Part shown: positions 32,553 through 44,246 of the stretch, piece after piece | Layout: each line of letters starts with the position of its first letter | Position numbering within the stretch: position 1 is the first letter of the stretch | DNA from: Conchocele bisecta | Taxonomy: Eukaryota > Mollusca > Bivalvia > Lucinida > Thyasiridae | NCBI GenBank assembly: GCA_029237695.1 | Contig: CM055278.1 | Location: 72,531,188-72,595,187 of the forward strand | Direction of reading: 5' to 3' | Length of the DNA stretch: 64,000 nt | Translations under genes and position numbers: made by a program | Notes under the pieces: generated by a model | Told to the model about the DNA's origin: nothing | The model's database searches: none | What the model saw: the letters and a program-made list of their open reading frames with translations, nothing else

Positions 32553-32754
32553 TAGCCAATGAAAATGCAGCATAATTATCGCCATTTTTTCTTTCAGCCA
32601 TGGTTGAATATAGTCCGGCAGCCAAAGACCGATTTGGGGCTTTACCTTGTTTTGAATAACATGATTTTTTTATTACTGACTTTGCGTGTCCAGACCTTCT
32701 AGTTTTTAAATCCAACTGATGACAAGCTGTCACCTTTGAGCGGTTTAAGAAATT

Positions 32755-33300
32755 TGCACAAATTCAAGATGGCTGTCAAATAGACATGGTGTGCTATATA
32801 GTTGCATTAACGTGAGGAAATTCAGTAATTTAATAGCGTATACTGTGTGTATTTGACATAGTGATGAAAATTGGCAACATTAAAATTCAATTCCTTAACT
32901 GCACTATGTGAAAAATCCAAGATGGCCGCCAAATGTGACCATTTGACGTAATTTCACTAGTTCGTCACAACAAAGAGTATACTTTTTATAATACTGGGTT
33001 TATTGAAACAATGAATGTTTATTTGTGTAACTTTTCTGTGAAATTGAATAATAGTCTAAATAGCAGAACTCCAAAAATGACCGTCAATTATAAATATATT
33101 AAATTATACGTACAATCGTAATAATTGCACTCAGACCCTATATCAGAGGAAATGTGCATACGAATATTGTATGTAGATTCACAATGATTTTAGTACCTTA
33201 GGTACGCAATTAGATCATTGTTTCAATAGCATTAGTCCAAAATGGCCGCCAACTATTTTGATATTATTGTAGCAATTAGCTTATATAATTGCACTCGTAT
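32755..33300 (+). repeat. Left subterminal tandem units with GGCCGCCA
   Basis: AAGATGGCCGCCAAAT-like anchors lie near 32768, 32921, 33072 and 33238, a period of about 155 bases, with AT-rich filler and ATTGCACTC. They match the right-side units in inverse orientation. Confidence 0.7.
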
Positions 33301-33348
33301 GTCACATCTAAGAATGTAATTAAACCAAATACTGGTATTAAGTCAAGA

Positions 33349-33392
33349 TGATCATTTACTTTCTTAACTTAATATACACCATTAGACAACGT
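33349..33392 (+). repeat. 43-bp direct repeat, left copy
   Basis: TGATCATTTACTTTCTTAAC continues through ATATACACC to AGACAACGT. Nearly identical to 35479-35521 (one extra T here). The two copies bound a 2.1-kb segment. Confidence 0.85.
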
Positions 33393-35478
33393 TCAATAAC
33401 AGATTCTAAATAACAGCCGGATAATAATATAATACATTCTACTAGTAATTAGATCATATACTTAAAAATAATTGTCGCGTGACACGTGTATTCTTGTACA
33501 TTCTGGATTCCGTATAATTGTATATTTGTGATGTGTGGTACTGCGTTGTATTGTTGTGCGTATTATTGGTTTCACATCCATGTGATTCCACATACCTGTG
33601 GTTTCACACACCTGTGGTTTTTGTACACCTGTGGTTTGGCATGTACATTTGCCATGTGCAATGTGCGTGTAATAAGGGGGCTTATGTTGTATTGGTGGAA
33701 ATACGTTTATGCAGTGTCATTTTTGCGGATTTAAATATACGTCTATTTTATGAGCAATGTTTTACTGATGTCACGCCATATTTGCCACAGACTATGCGTG
33801 TGTGTGGTAGAGAACTCGTTGACTGCTGTGTGGTGGTTTCGCTAGGGAGAAGACCTTTTAGTATTACGGATGTCCACTGTCCGTGCCAGCCGAGTTTGTC
33901 CGCGTGTCGTGTTTCATGTTTCACCAGGGATAAGGGACCTTCTGTAGGTGAAGCCAGTATATAGCGCAGACCATACCATGGTCTGCCCTGTTATGTATGC
34001 TACGGTTAGTGTTTCATCATAGCCTGGTATCTGGCCAACACGGATATATCAGATCGCATAATGGTGATGTTTTGTGTCGTGATATTTCCGTGAATGACCA
34101 CGATATTTGAGTTTAGTATGTGCTACACTCTCATTTGGGTGTATAGCCGTAGGACCGATATGGAGGGGTTTGGCGGGGCCAAGAAGCGACCTTCGCATTG
34201 TCGAGACCAGTCGAGTAGATTTCAGATTATGAGATCTGGGTCTATAGTGTGCAGATTTATGGTAGTGTGGGGTATACCATGTTGGATGGTATTTATTCCA
34301 CGAGGGCTGTACACTGGTTTGGTTGAATTTAAGGCGTGGGAACATATATTTATGCAAAATATAACCCACGGGTGACATGGCAAAAGCCAGTATTTAGTAG
34401 TATTTATGTAAGATGTCGTACGAGGGGTAGGCATATCCATTATTCCGTGCATGGTTTCACTGGTGCGTATATAAGCGATTGTCTCGCTATGTGTTGGGGG
34501 ACACATATTTTTTGGTTACAGAAGACTAGTACTGTATTGACCAGTGACACGGAGGATTTTGCCTCTTGAGAACGCTCCAGCGAGCCACATTGGACGTTTT
34601 GGTCCACTCGTTTGAGGGCAGACCCCAGTCAGTGCAGAGTATCGGGTCGTCCGAGTGTCCGTACGTCTGTCTGGCGCAGTGTGTGTAGCAGCTCCGGGTA
34701 CAGGCCTGTATAGAGCAGTGTGTGATAGCTACCTCGCGTTCAGCAGACAGTCACAGCCATAGTTTAGTGAAGTGAAACGCCATACACACATATCATATCA
34801 TTATACTACCACCGAGTTGAATGTCACCTAAGTGAAACTTTTCCCGGCGTCTTAGCCAACGTGATAATCGCCATTTTGTATTATATCGGAACTTTACATC
34901 CAGTCTACCACTTCCGGTTATTACAACCCATTGATTCACCATGGATACTTTTATCATCCGGTCTAACCACATCCGGGTTGCTACAGTCGAGTGATACCGT
35001 AGGAACTTTACATCTGGTCCACCATTTCCGGAGATAATACTACCTGTGGAACTTTACTTCCGGGAACCAGCTTCCGGAACATTATCGTTATTGACTATCA
35101 TGTGATGTAACCACATCCGGCTTTGACTTTGACATTCATACTTTGGAAATATATTGCATAGGCAATACATATGTATACTTTGATAGTGTATGGTAATACT
35201 CCTATCATGGCATATCATGGCTAAGGATTGTAGTAAGACTACATATATTGTTTATGGATTAATCCACTTGAAGTGGGATTATAGCCATATTGTTGACTAG
35301 ACCTCATATTGCGGGTGAGGCAGACCTTGGGACCTTGATACTCAGAGGTTACACTATCTATTGAGATACGCCAGCACTGGGGTAGCTCAGATGATTGTCA
35401 TTTTGTCCTCCAATGTTTGTTATGCCATGTTATACGTGTATGTTATTTCACTTTGATTAGCGATCATCAAAGTACTTG
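33393..35478. other. 2.1-kb segment between 43-bp direct repeats, unknown
   Basis: Less AT-rich than its surroundings. It contains four ACCTGTGGTTT repeats near 33592-33640 and several (C/T)TTCCGG motifs with AACTTTACATCC at 34895-35065. ORFs of 75-148 codons exist on both strands but show no domain. It could be an insertion inside the 6.4-kb element or the inner part of a duplication. Confidence 0.5.
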
Positions 35479-35521
35479 TGATCATTTACTTTCTTAACTT
35501 AATATACACCATAGACAACGT
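35479..35521 (+). repeat. 43-bp direct repeat, right copy
   Basis: Second copy of the repeat at 33349-33392, in the same orientation. Confidence 0.85.
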
Positions 35522-37185
35522 CATAACAATTGAAGTATACTTGGTTCTTATGATAATTGGGGGAGACAATTTGTCTCGATCATTCCTGACCTTGGTAATG
35601 ACCTTGACAATAATACACGTGGTTATATACGTTGGTTTATTCAGTTTATTTTGGAAAGCCTTCTTGTCTTGCCATTCCACATCAACATTCATGCTGAAAA
35701 TATTCTGACACCAAATTATGTAATTATAACTTATATAATGGGCGTTGGCAAGAATATGTAGGGTGGAACTGTACAGTAAACATTAATGACATCCTAATTT
35801 GAATGAATGCAATAGGTTTTCTTTCATACCATTGGTTCCAAACGCTTCAATGCTCAACAAGTTCACTGTGAAATCAGGCGAATTGGCTAACCTGGCTAGT
35901 ACAAATGGAGAACACACATATATATATCCACGGTCCCATTAGCGTTATTCCCATAGCAACTAAGGACTCCCACTGATATTATTACATCATGGCAAGTTAT
36001 ATTTTCTCCAAAAGGTACATACTTTCCACTAAAGGACGGACTGTACAAGGTGATTTATGTACAACCTTTTAATATCACTTATCATTTGATAAACTGCAAG
36101 CAATTGATATATACTCAGATTTGTATTGATTGTGTAGAGCAAATTATATTTGTATGATGAGATAATGTAATATTTCTATAACTTTCTTGTTTTCAATGAC
36201 CAGTCGGAATTCAACGTCTGACATGTATGTGCAGTAGATTTTATTACATACAACTCAATATGGAGTGCATGCATATGACATGTTAACATACGTAAATGCT
36301 GAACAAAGAAATCAAATGTAATCACAAATTAAATAATTCTGAGAAAAACACAGAGATAATGTAGAATAAATATTATAATGTGGACACAACTAATACACAT
36401 TGGAATGATATATACGACAGTCATTCCAGTTGAGCCACTACTAAATCACGGTAACAATAACTGTTATAGTCATTGCAGACTACAATACACATAGTACACA
36501 CATATACACACATATACAACATGACAGCATTCAAGGTACAATGCAATGGATATACGAAATGCAGTAATCACGAAATTTAATATACTAATATGACAATGCT
36601 AAACAACGTAACTATCATCCCTTGCGGCTAGAGTATTTGTGCCATCAAATATTCTTCTTTTCTTATAGTCATATCGAGGTAAGCGGGAGGTTAGCTAAAC
36701 AGTTCAGTTTCAATCATCCAAGTGTTCTGTTTTATGCACTGTCCTGCCCAAGGGGACATCCTTCTTGTCAATTGTCCGTGTAGTGTCCTTCCTTGGGATC
36801 TGATTTTCCTGTTACTTTACCAGTAGTTCATTGGGGAATAGTTGTTGTTGTGCTTGCTCTGCATTTGTTATACTGTTTATGTAGTGTATGTACTGTTGCT
36901 TTCGTGATGAGACCGTACATGGCTGATCGTGGAGTGCATGTTGGTGCCGCGTTGAAGGTTCTGCGATCACCGATGTGCGCATGTTATTTGCTTATTAGGA
37001 AGTATTTATTGCGTTGGTTTTCTATGGGTCTCACTTTTCTACTGTGTTCTCTATTTTAATAATCATGCCATTATTATGCGATCGGCATTGACATACATTT
37101 GTAAACTATTGCTATAACAGTGTGCTCCCTATGGAGCTGGACTGAACTTAATTATATAACTTAATTATTAAACGATGATTGCTAT
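35522..37185. other. Interior of the 6.4-kb element, no supported gene
   Basis: AT-rich. A hydrophobic 88-codon ORF at 36793 has no recognised domain. Nothing else is seen. Confidence 0.4.
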
Positions 37186-37189
37186 AATT

Positions 37190-38060
37190 TATATTTGGCA
37201 GCCGTCTCGGACTTCTGCTATTGGAACACGTGTCTAATTACATAACAAGGTTACAAAAGAACACAATACTGACATAAATATGTGTGTTTTCTTTGTAATT
37301 GGTCAACGTGACATTTCATATTTTAATCATTATACATTATGATTGTCATTGCCAGGTAATTTATATCTGGCGGTCATCTAAGGCTTCTTCTATTGACACA
37401 ATTGTCTAATATTGCATTTGAAAGTTACATGAAACGTTCAATGTGTCCATAAAACTGAGATATGTGTACTTATATGCTTAAATTAATCAATAGCCTCGGT
37501 AATTATTATGCAATTTGCGCAGTATAAGGCAACGTGACTTTTTTGTTAAATATTTGGCGGCCATTTTTGACTTCTGCTATTGAAACAGTTATTTAATTAT
37601 GTGGCTAAGTTACTGAAAACGTTCAGAGTATGCCTAAATCCAATACATCTATACCAATTTACAACGATATGGCGCTAATATGCAGTTATATACTTAGTTA
37701 TCAGTCATTTACATTATTGATATATGATACTATATTTATATGTGGCGGCCATCTTGGACTTCCCCTGTTCAACAACTTGTCTACGAACATATCGAACGTA
37801 CTGAAAGCGTGCATTGTGTCAATATATCCAATATCAGTATCATCTTTCCTTTGATATAGAGTGTGAGAGTAGTTATATGTAAAATATTTTACATTTGGCG
37901 GCCATTTTGCATTTTTTCCATGTCACAGTGAATTTAATTGAATATTAAAAATGTTGACCGCTTATCTGATAAGTCAAGTAAATCGACTTTACGCTCTTAA
38001 ATTACTTCAATACCTCACACGGCATAGTATAACTGTTTGGCAGCCATTTTGAATTGATGC
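37190..38060 (-). repeat. Right subterminal tandem units with GGCCGCCA
   Basis: On the minus strand, anchors AAATGGCCGCCAAAT-like lie near 38037, 37894, 37741, 37553, 37368 and 37198, a period of 145-190 bases, with GCAGAAGTCC and CAATAG next to them. Inverse of 32755-33300. Confidence 0.75.
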
Positions 38061-38227
38061 AAATTTCTCAAAACGCTCAAAGACGACAGAGTGTCATTAG
38101 CCGGATTATGGATGTGGATGGCATGGACAAGCAAAATCGCCAATAACAAAACTATGTTAATCAAAACAATGTTAAGCTCCCTGCTGTCGGACTAAAATGG
38201 CGGTAATTATGCTTCATTTTCATTGGC

Positions 38228-38680
38228 TACCTATCTCGAGGGAACGAGATGCTATGTCGTGCGAACGACATAGCTAACTCGTGGTAACGAGATGCTATCT
38301 CGTGGGAACGACATCGCTAACTCGTGGTAACGAGATCCTATCTCGTGGGAACGAGATGCTATGTCGTGGTAACGACATAGCTAACTCGTGGTAACGAGAT
38401 GCTATCTCGTGGGAACGACATCGCTAACTCGTGGTAACGAGATCCTATCTCGTGGGAACGAGATGCTATGTCGTGGTAACGACATAGCTAACTCGTGGTA
38501 ACGAGATCCTATCTCGTGGGAACGAGATCCTATCTCTGGGAACGAGATGCTATCTCGAGGGAACGAGATGCTATGTCGTGGGAACGACATAGCTAAGTCG
38601 TGGTAACGAGATGCTATCTCGTGGGAACGAGATGCTATGTCGTGGTAACGAGATACTATGTCGTGGGAACGACATAGAAA
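38228..38680. repeat. Right word array of the 6.4-kb element
   Basis: About 24 near-palindromic words (TCGTGGGAACGA, TCGTGGTAACGA, TCGAGGGAACGA) joined by GATGCTATCTC, GATCCTATCTC, CATAGCTAACTC and CATCGCTAACTC linkers. There is also higher-order repetition of about 110 bases. Inverse orientation to the left array and twice as long. Confidence 0.9.
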
Positions 38681-39957
38681 AAGATTTGCGCATGTCCCTT
38701 TTAAGCTGCCGTAGGTGCGTGTATAATGCTGAAGGTTTTTGGGCTATGATACAACTTATATTGTACATGTTCATTTCCCCCGTCAGTTCTACATTTGCGA
38801 CAAACAGTGCAGAAAGTATTGCCAATACGAATTAAATCGATTTCCGTAGAACGAAGTCTTTAAACCAAGACCTTTCATAAATATGATCATGCAATATGTA
38901 GATCTACGTCACACATAATTAAGTCATGAATACATGAATGTAGTACGCGAATCATGAATGAAAGTAGAACAATGTGTTTTTTAGATCGATGAACGATCAC
39001 AATTGGACGAACTTTGTATGGTTGGAGTTGCTAATGTAATATGGTCATGGTGCACGACTTTAGTTTGAGCTGGCGATCAGTTATTGGTCAAATATGACCG
39101 ATAATCCACGCCGGACGGCCTCCGAGTCTGTGTGAGACTCTTTCGTGCACGCAAATTTCGCTTTGGATGGGGTATACAAAATGCGAATAACTCAATAAAT
39201 AATAATTTATTTTTGTGTCGTAGGTCCGAGTCTTCCACTTGTGGTCTGGTCCACTTCCCCCGTGTGATAATTCACGGAAATGCACTGACTAGCGTGTGAT
39301 ATATGCTTGAGATTAAGGACTATTCCACATGTCACGATAACCTGCGCAAATCGCAGTACTCCACTAATATACGACCCACAGTCTGTATGTGTGACCAGTG
39401 TAGATGCTGTTCCGTAATGTTTACCGCTAACCCAAATGTTCTGTTTGTGCAAAACATTCGGGTTAGTTTACCTCCTACCAATAATGACTATAATTTCCGT
39501 CGTGGTATGATATGATTACATGTATTCTGTTCTTTTTTTAATCGAAATCAGAAAATAATGACTGGTCGATGCCGAGTTGAGCTGTGTTCAGCCTCGGCAC
39601 ACACGACACAATACGAATTTGGAGAATGCAGTCAGAAAAATGTATGTCGCCCGCGCCCAGATGGCTCTATATCAGAACACCGAATACTGTAGACACTGAT
39701 CAGATTGCGCATATATGCAGGCCGGGTTGGTTAAGCAGTGACTGCAAGCGGAGTGATACGGTCCTGTCATGTCGTGAACCAGCACGTGACCGCAAGACAT
39801 TGGGTGCATGTCTACGGAACACTGAATGACAGCGGGGTAACCAAGGAGAGTGTCTGAAATAGATTTTGAAGTTATTGTGTTTGTATCAAACTTATAACAA
39901 AGTCTACAAAATATATCATATTTATCTCATGTTTCAGCCGTATCCGTGCAACAAATC

Positions 39958-40119
39958 AGTTAGATAATTTCCTCGTTGAATATGGTTAGTTAACAGTGCG
40001 TGTGGGGATTTTAGTCGGTCGAAATACGTCTCGCCTAGAAGCTGGACGATTTCCGGCCCCTACATTTCCCCCATGCGCTGTTAACTAACCATATTCGTCT
40101 CGAATACATTATCTAACTT
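39958..40119. mobile_element. Foldback MITE
   Basis: AGTTAGATAATTT and AATACATTATCTAACT form the outer ends. GAATATGGTTAGTTAACAG pairs with CTGTTAACTAACCATATTCG. It lies in a block absent from the duplicate at 55 kb. Confidence 0.75.
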
Positions 40120-40299
40120 ATATTTAATGCTTGTCACGTTCAAATGAAAGTTAGCGTGACTCATCAAAATGCTTAATGCAGTCTAATCTATAAATAAATA
40201 CGGGAAAATCCCAAAATCGGAACTGGGTTTGTACAGTGTGTACGGTTCCGTCTTAGACCATGTAGACGGCCGAAAACACCCGACCCCGCTCTATTCTGA

Positions 40300-40998
40300 A
40301 CGGGACCGTATAGCACAATTAGTAAAGGGCGCAATCATGCGCCCCGGGTTCGATCTTCAAGCTGTAAGTACATGTTTCAGGCATTAATCCGGAAATCCGG
40401 ATTTGAGGTCCCAGGGACCACTTTTGTGAATCTTGTAAATCCGTTGAGAATGGCGATAAAAAATTACATAAACGAAAACAAAAAAAATAATTTTTTTTTA
40501 CTTTTTTTTTAAGTGGCGATTCTTTTATTTTCCCCAGCGGAATCCCTGTTATACATGTACTGACTTCTTGTTGCAAGTATTATTTTAAATTGAAATTGAT
40601 TATGTTGCCAATTTTTCCTAATTATAGCATATTTTTTCAGGGGAAAATGTGATCTATTTAATGATAAATATACCTCAGAATGAAGCACCGAGCATCTAGA
40701 ATTTAAAAAAAAATATGGAGGGGGCATGCCCCCAGACCCCCCTAGTAAATCGCAGCGCAATCCGCTGATCAAATAAATTTTCAGGATTGGGGATAGTGTT
40801 CCACTCCCATCACTGATGTATATCTGATGGTGGTCGCCAGACAGGATAAGTTTGTTTTATTTGAGTATTCCGGTTGCAACCCACATTAAGAAACATCCAC
40901 CTCCATCTACGCCGACTACACCGTCTACGCCGACTACACCATCTACGCCGACTGTTTGTAATTGTTATATACATATATAAATAAAGTTTAAAACAAAT
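40300..40998 (+). mobile_element. tRNA-derived SINE split by an insertion
   Basis: Head at 40305-40376 with TAGCACAATTAG (A-box-like) and GGGTTCGATCTT (B box). Body and tail at 40815-40998 with GGTGGTCGCCAGACAGGATA, GAGTATTCCGGTTGCAACCC, a 15-base CTACGCCGACTACAC repeat and AATAAATAAAGTTTA. The inverted duplicate at 55203-55400 is unsplit here, so 40377-40814 is an insertion. Confidence 0.8.
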
Positions 40999-41176
40999 AT
41001 TAGCATTATGATTACATAATACTGATTTTGTTATTTGTTCTCTAAACATACCGGTCGTATGGTTATTTAGTTTCAAATGTCATTTCACAAGTCGTCCATA
41101 TAATATACAATGATATATTATACAAACCATAAATGCAATATGCCCATTTGTACAAACATAATCGGCAATTATTATA

Positions 41177-41316
41177 AGTTATTGTGATTATACACAGGCT
41201 ATATGGTGTAATATTGCCCGTCTGGAGGTATGTTCACCCGAGGCGATAGCCGAGGGTGAACATACCTTCAGACGGGCAATATTACACCATATAGCCTGTG
41301 TAGAATCACAATAACG
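41177..41316. mobile_element. 140-bp near-perfect palindrome
   Basis: TTATTGTGATTATACACAGG...AATATTGCCCGTCTG pairs with its inverse through CACAATAA at 41316, with GTTCACCCGAGGC/GCCGAGGGTGAAC at the centre. Part of the block missing from the 55-kb duplicate. Confidence 0.85.
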
Positions 41317-41317
41317 T

Positions 41318-42030
41318 ATTTGTCATACCACAGATCCTGTATTTGGCTGTATAAACATATCTCTTCTTTTGATCTTTGCGTTTTTTCTGGAAGAAAAATA
41401 ATCCGAGATTCGATTTTCTACCGTCAGTCTTAATATAAAGGCGTAAATGAACATTTTGTTTTTTTTATTAAACGAAAACAAACTAAATATGGAGTAAGAA
41501 ATCCATCGAAAACGACTTTATGACAGTTTTTTTATATCGTGTAGTTTAATTTATATTCCACTGCTCTATCGATCTGCTCTCCCTTTGGCGCCTCTAGAAT
41601 AATGCGACTGGTTCCCAAACATTCGCTGTCATTGCTACGCTGCGGTTTCGTGCGTGGAACCCATAGTTTGTGACCTAAATATAGCCGTGTCACGAAGCTA
41701 AGCGTGTTGAGATTTGAAAAGCAATTTTCGTTATTTTGGCTAATTTTTCGCTCATATTTTGATGAGCGAAGATTATTTATGGAAAAATAAACAATAAAGA
41801 CTGGTTTTGAGTGTACAATTTGTTACTTGTATTGATCAATTCGGGGTTTTATTGTGTTTAGTGAGGAATACAATTCGCAATCGCTAGACGCTTTCAAAAT
41901 GTGTCTTCATTGGACGCGAGGCGCCGGAGGGGAATCGCAATTTCTCTATGTTCGACGGGCTTGGCTGGTCATATAATATATATGACCAGGCAAGCTAGCC
42001 AATCAAAAGCCGAGAAACTTATCTGTGGTA
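41318..42030. mobile_element. 0.7-kb inverted-end element, no domain seen
   Basis: GTATTTGTCATACCACAGAT at the left pairs with ATCTGTGGTATGACAATAC at the right. The interior holds CTTGGCTGGTCATAT/ATATGACCAGGCAAGCTAGCC. An ORF from 41901 runs out of this element into duplicated DNA and is not credible as a gene. Confidence 0.6.
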
Positions 42031-42360
42031 TGACAATACTACGTGTTTCCTTGAAGGAAACCGAAGAAAAAAAAGACAACTATCTGAACCACTATGAAAA
42101 CAACAGTACAATTCTGCCACGCATATCCAACATTAAAATATATGTGAGCCGTAAAGCGTACTGTACGGTTATAAATAGGACAACTTATTGCACTGACGCA
42201 ACAATTCCAAGTGTCAAAATCCGATGTGACGTTGGTAAACTTATGCTTAACTTTGCGACGTCATTTTCAGCCTTTCATGACGTTGTCAAAAAAATATAGC
42301 CAAAAAAATGCAAATATAAATAACCGTATACACTATTAGGTGTAGTTAACTATTTACATG

Positions 42361-42580
42361 TAGAGACTAGTAGGTTAATGCCGTGAATGGGAAAACATAT
42401 CTGGCAAGGCTTAGGAAACGGGATGGGCGAGGCACTGCCGAGCACATCCCGTTTCCGTGCCGCGCCAGATATTTTTCCCATTCACGGCACTAACTTACTA
42501 TTCTATTTATCCCGTCAACACCTACACATAGCTTTAAAATGCAGTAAAAATAACCCCAGCCACCGCACATATTCATACAC
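42361..42580 (+). mobile_element. MITE of the AGAATAGTAGG/TATCCCGTCAACAC family (copy 4, partial)
   Basis: The full palindrome (42361-42506) and the first 75 bases of the second module; the GTGTTGACGGGATAA end is missing. Confidence 0.8.
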
Positions 42581-44246
42581 GACGTTTCAACATGTATGAT
42601 TTATAGCTAAATCTTTGTGCGTATGTCACATAAAACAAGACTGATTATTTACTTTCTGTATTGGAAAACTATATTATCAGACCACTTACTGCAATACCTG
42701 TATGTGATATCGATTGGTTGATTTGAAAATCAATATGGAAATTGACCAGTAGATATGTAGCAGTCAATGCACAATACTTGGGGATGTAAACAAACATTCA
42801 TAATTTTATTCATAATTTTATTAATGACAAATTCCTCATTTAACTCGAAATTATGTTTAATTTTTCGAAGGCTGTTTAAACACAAATGTGTTTACTTGGT
42901 TGCTGGGCAACCATAGTAGCGGACCATGTAAGCAGAGTTTTATATCTAGCTACTTTAACTCATTTCATGCTGAGGATACGCCATTTTGATTGTGGAAAAT
43001 CCTAAATATTTTCTTCATATGAGCTCGGAAATATATATCATGACCACCATTTGAACCGTCTCACAACATATACTTTCATTGAGAAATAACATAAATGAAA
43101 ATAAATTTTTGAAAAAGTTCATACCCGCAAAGGTAATGGGTTAAATAACTGGTACACATGGCCTACATTTACCTGTTTGGCATAAAGGATCGGACTTATG
43201 AAGTACTGACCCAATATTGATATTACGATGGCCTTAAGGAATTAGGTCATGGAAAGATGCACTTAGATTCAATGATAATAGGAGTGATGAGTTATATGAA
43301 TATAAGGTATGTGAATATTGTCTTGTTACTGTATACAGTATGGTACATTGATTCATCTCCGCATGTTTTGTATGCACACGTCATCGTACAGTGTCGCACA
43401 CAATTTTTACACACACGTACAGCAAATAATATGACAATACACCTACTAAAAGTTGTTGCAATACATCTTAGATATATGAGGCAACATCTTGCTATAAATA
43501 TTATGCCACCAGTATGAGGATATTGACAATGGTGATTCATGTTGTTAAAAACACAGGCACAAACCTGTCCAGAAATCTGACATATTTTACAGTTGTGTGT
43601 AATATAATTGATATTAGTCCGTTGTCCTGGCTTTTAGACATGTTTTAGCAACATTATATCATATTATGTTCTACTTCACATTTTGCGTTCTTTGTCAAAC
43701 GGCAGCACAGGTGAAACTGGCTGCTGGTTGGAGCACACAAAGATGGCCGACTTGGCCGCTCCATGTGCCGTATAGAATACAGTAACGAGACAATGTTCAC
43801 GTTTATGTTATACATAGATTCCATCACATTTGCGAAGCAAATCAAACGATGATCATGTATAGAACGGGTCCTTAACTGTAGACCACCATTGGTTTCATAC
43901 AGTCGTGAGCCTGAACACATGCATTCTATTTGTTCATGCATGCATATCAGTTTTGCGGTTTAACTGTTCCCATGTATTAACTTCAATTTCGTACATAAAA
44001 TTGTGCCATAATTTGTGGCTATGACAGGATAACTGGGGCTTATCGGATTTGCAACTTTTCTTACAAATATAATTGCAATAGCATGTAGCCTGATATATAT
44101 TGTTTGTTAGAAGCACGGTGGGTGTTTCATTAATGGAATGGCGATACGCAGGCTGATCTGGACCTACACTGGTTGGTTGCAAAACACGTAAGCCCCATTT
44201 CTCTAGTCACAGCCCCATTAAAGCAATGCTTTCTATGTATATTATA
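42581..44246. other. No supported gene
   Basis: AT-rich. 43030-43110 (GACCACCATTTGAACCGTCT, CATATACTTTCATTGAGAAA) is a fragment of the repeat seen as a palindrome at 62766-62836 and partly at 32090. 44130-44225 resembles the foldback at 47710. Confidence 0.4.

Larger units (their letters stand above)
32304..38712. mobile_element. 6.4-kb TIR element with 8-bp target duplication and word arrays at both ends
   Basis: The left terminus ACGGAAGC...GGGACATG (32304-32325) and the inverted right terminus CATGTCCC...GCTGCCGT (38691-38712) match at 21 of 22 positions. The outer flanks are identical 8-bp repeats AGGTGCGT at 32296-32303 and 38713-38720. From each end inward come an array of CGTTCCCACGA-type words, the anchor GGTAGCCAATGAAAATG, then diverged tandem units of 150-185 bp with AAGATGGCCGCCAAAT; the two ends are inverted relative to each other. 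The middle (33.4-37.1 kb) has no transposase that I can recognise, so the element looks non-autonomous. The 8-bp duplication and long compound ends would fit a MULE-like or hAT-like origin, but the superfamily is undecided. Confidence 0.85.
38740..42300 (+). repeat. Inverted segmental duplication, copy 1, with nested insertions
   Basis: In order, 38755-38945, 40125-40175, 40360-40376, 40815-41175 and 42031-42295 match the reverse complement of 55680 down to 54830. The blocks between are absent from the other copy and are insertions here (38946-40124, 40377-40814, 41176-42030) or deletions there. Shared landmarks include GCGACAAACAGTGCAG, TAGATCTACGTCACACATAA, TTGTCACGTTCAAATGAAAG and TTTCCTTGAAGGAAACCGAA. 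Confidence 0.85.

Noticed and set aside
34049..34506. Minus-strand ORFs of 109 and 94 codons
   Set aside because: Basic, low-information translations opposite other open frames; no family features.
33486..34569. Overlapping ORFs of 75-148 codons on both strands
   Set aside because: No domains, no conserved start or splice logic, and both strands are open at once, as expected from composition.
36793..37059. Hydrophobic 88-codon ORF inside the 6.4-kb element
   Set aside because: It looks membrane-like, but there is no family motif and the sequence is T-rich, which yields hydrophobic codons by chance.
32338..38680. CRISPR-like look of the regularly spaced palindromic words
   Set aside because: Linkers are repeated rather than unique, units are about 19 bases, there are no cas genes, and the context is eukaryotic. 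They sit inside TIR elements.
41901..42299. 132-codon ORF
   Set aside because: It crosses from a TIR element into duplicated non-coding DNA; the duplicate at 54.8-55.0 kb does not preserve the frame.
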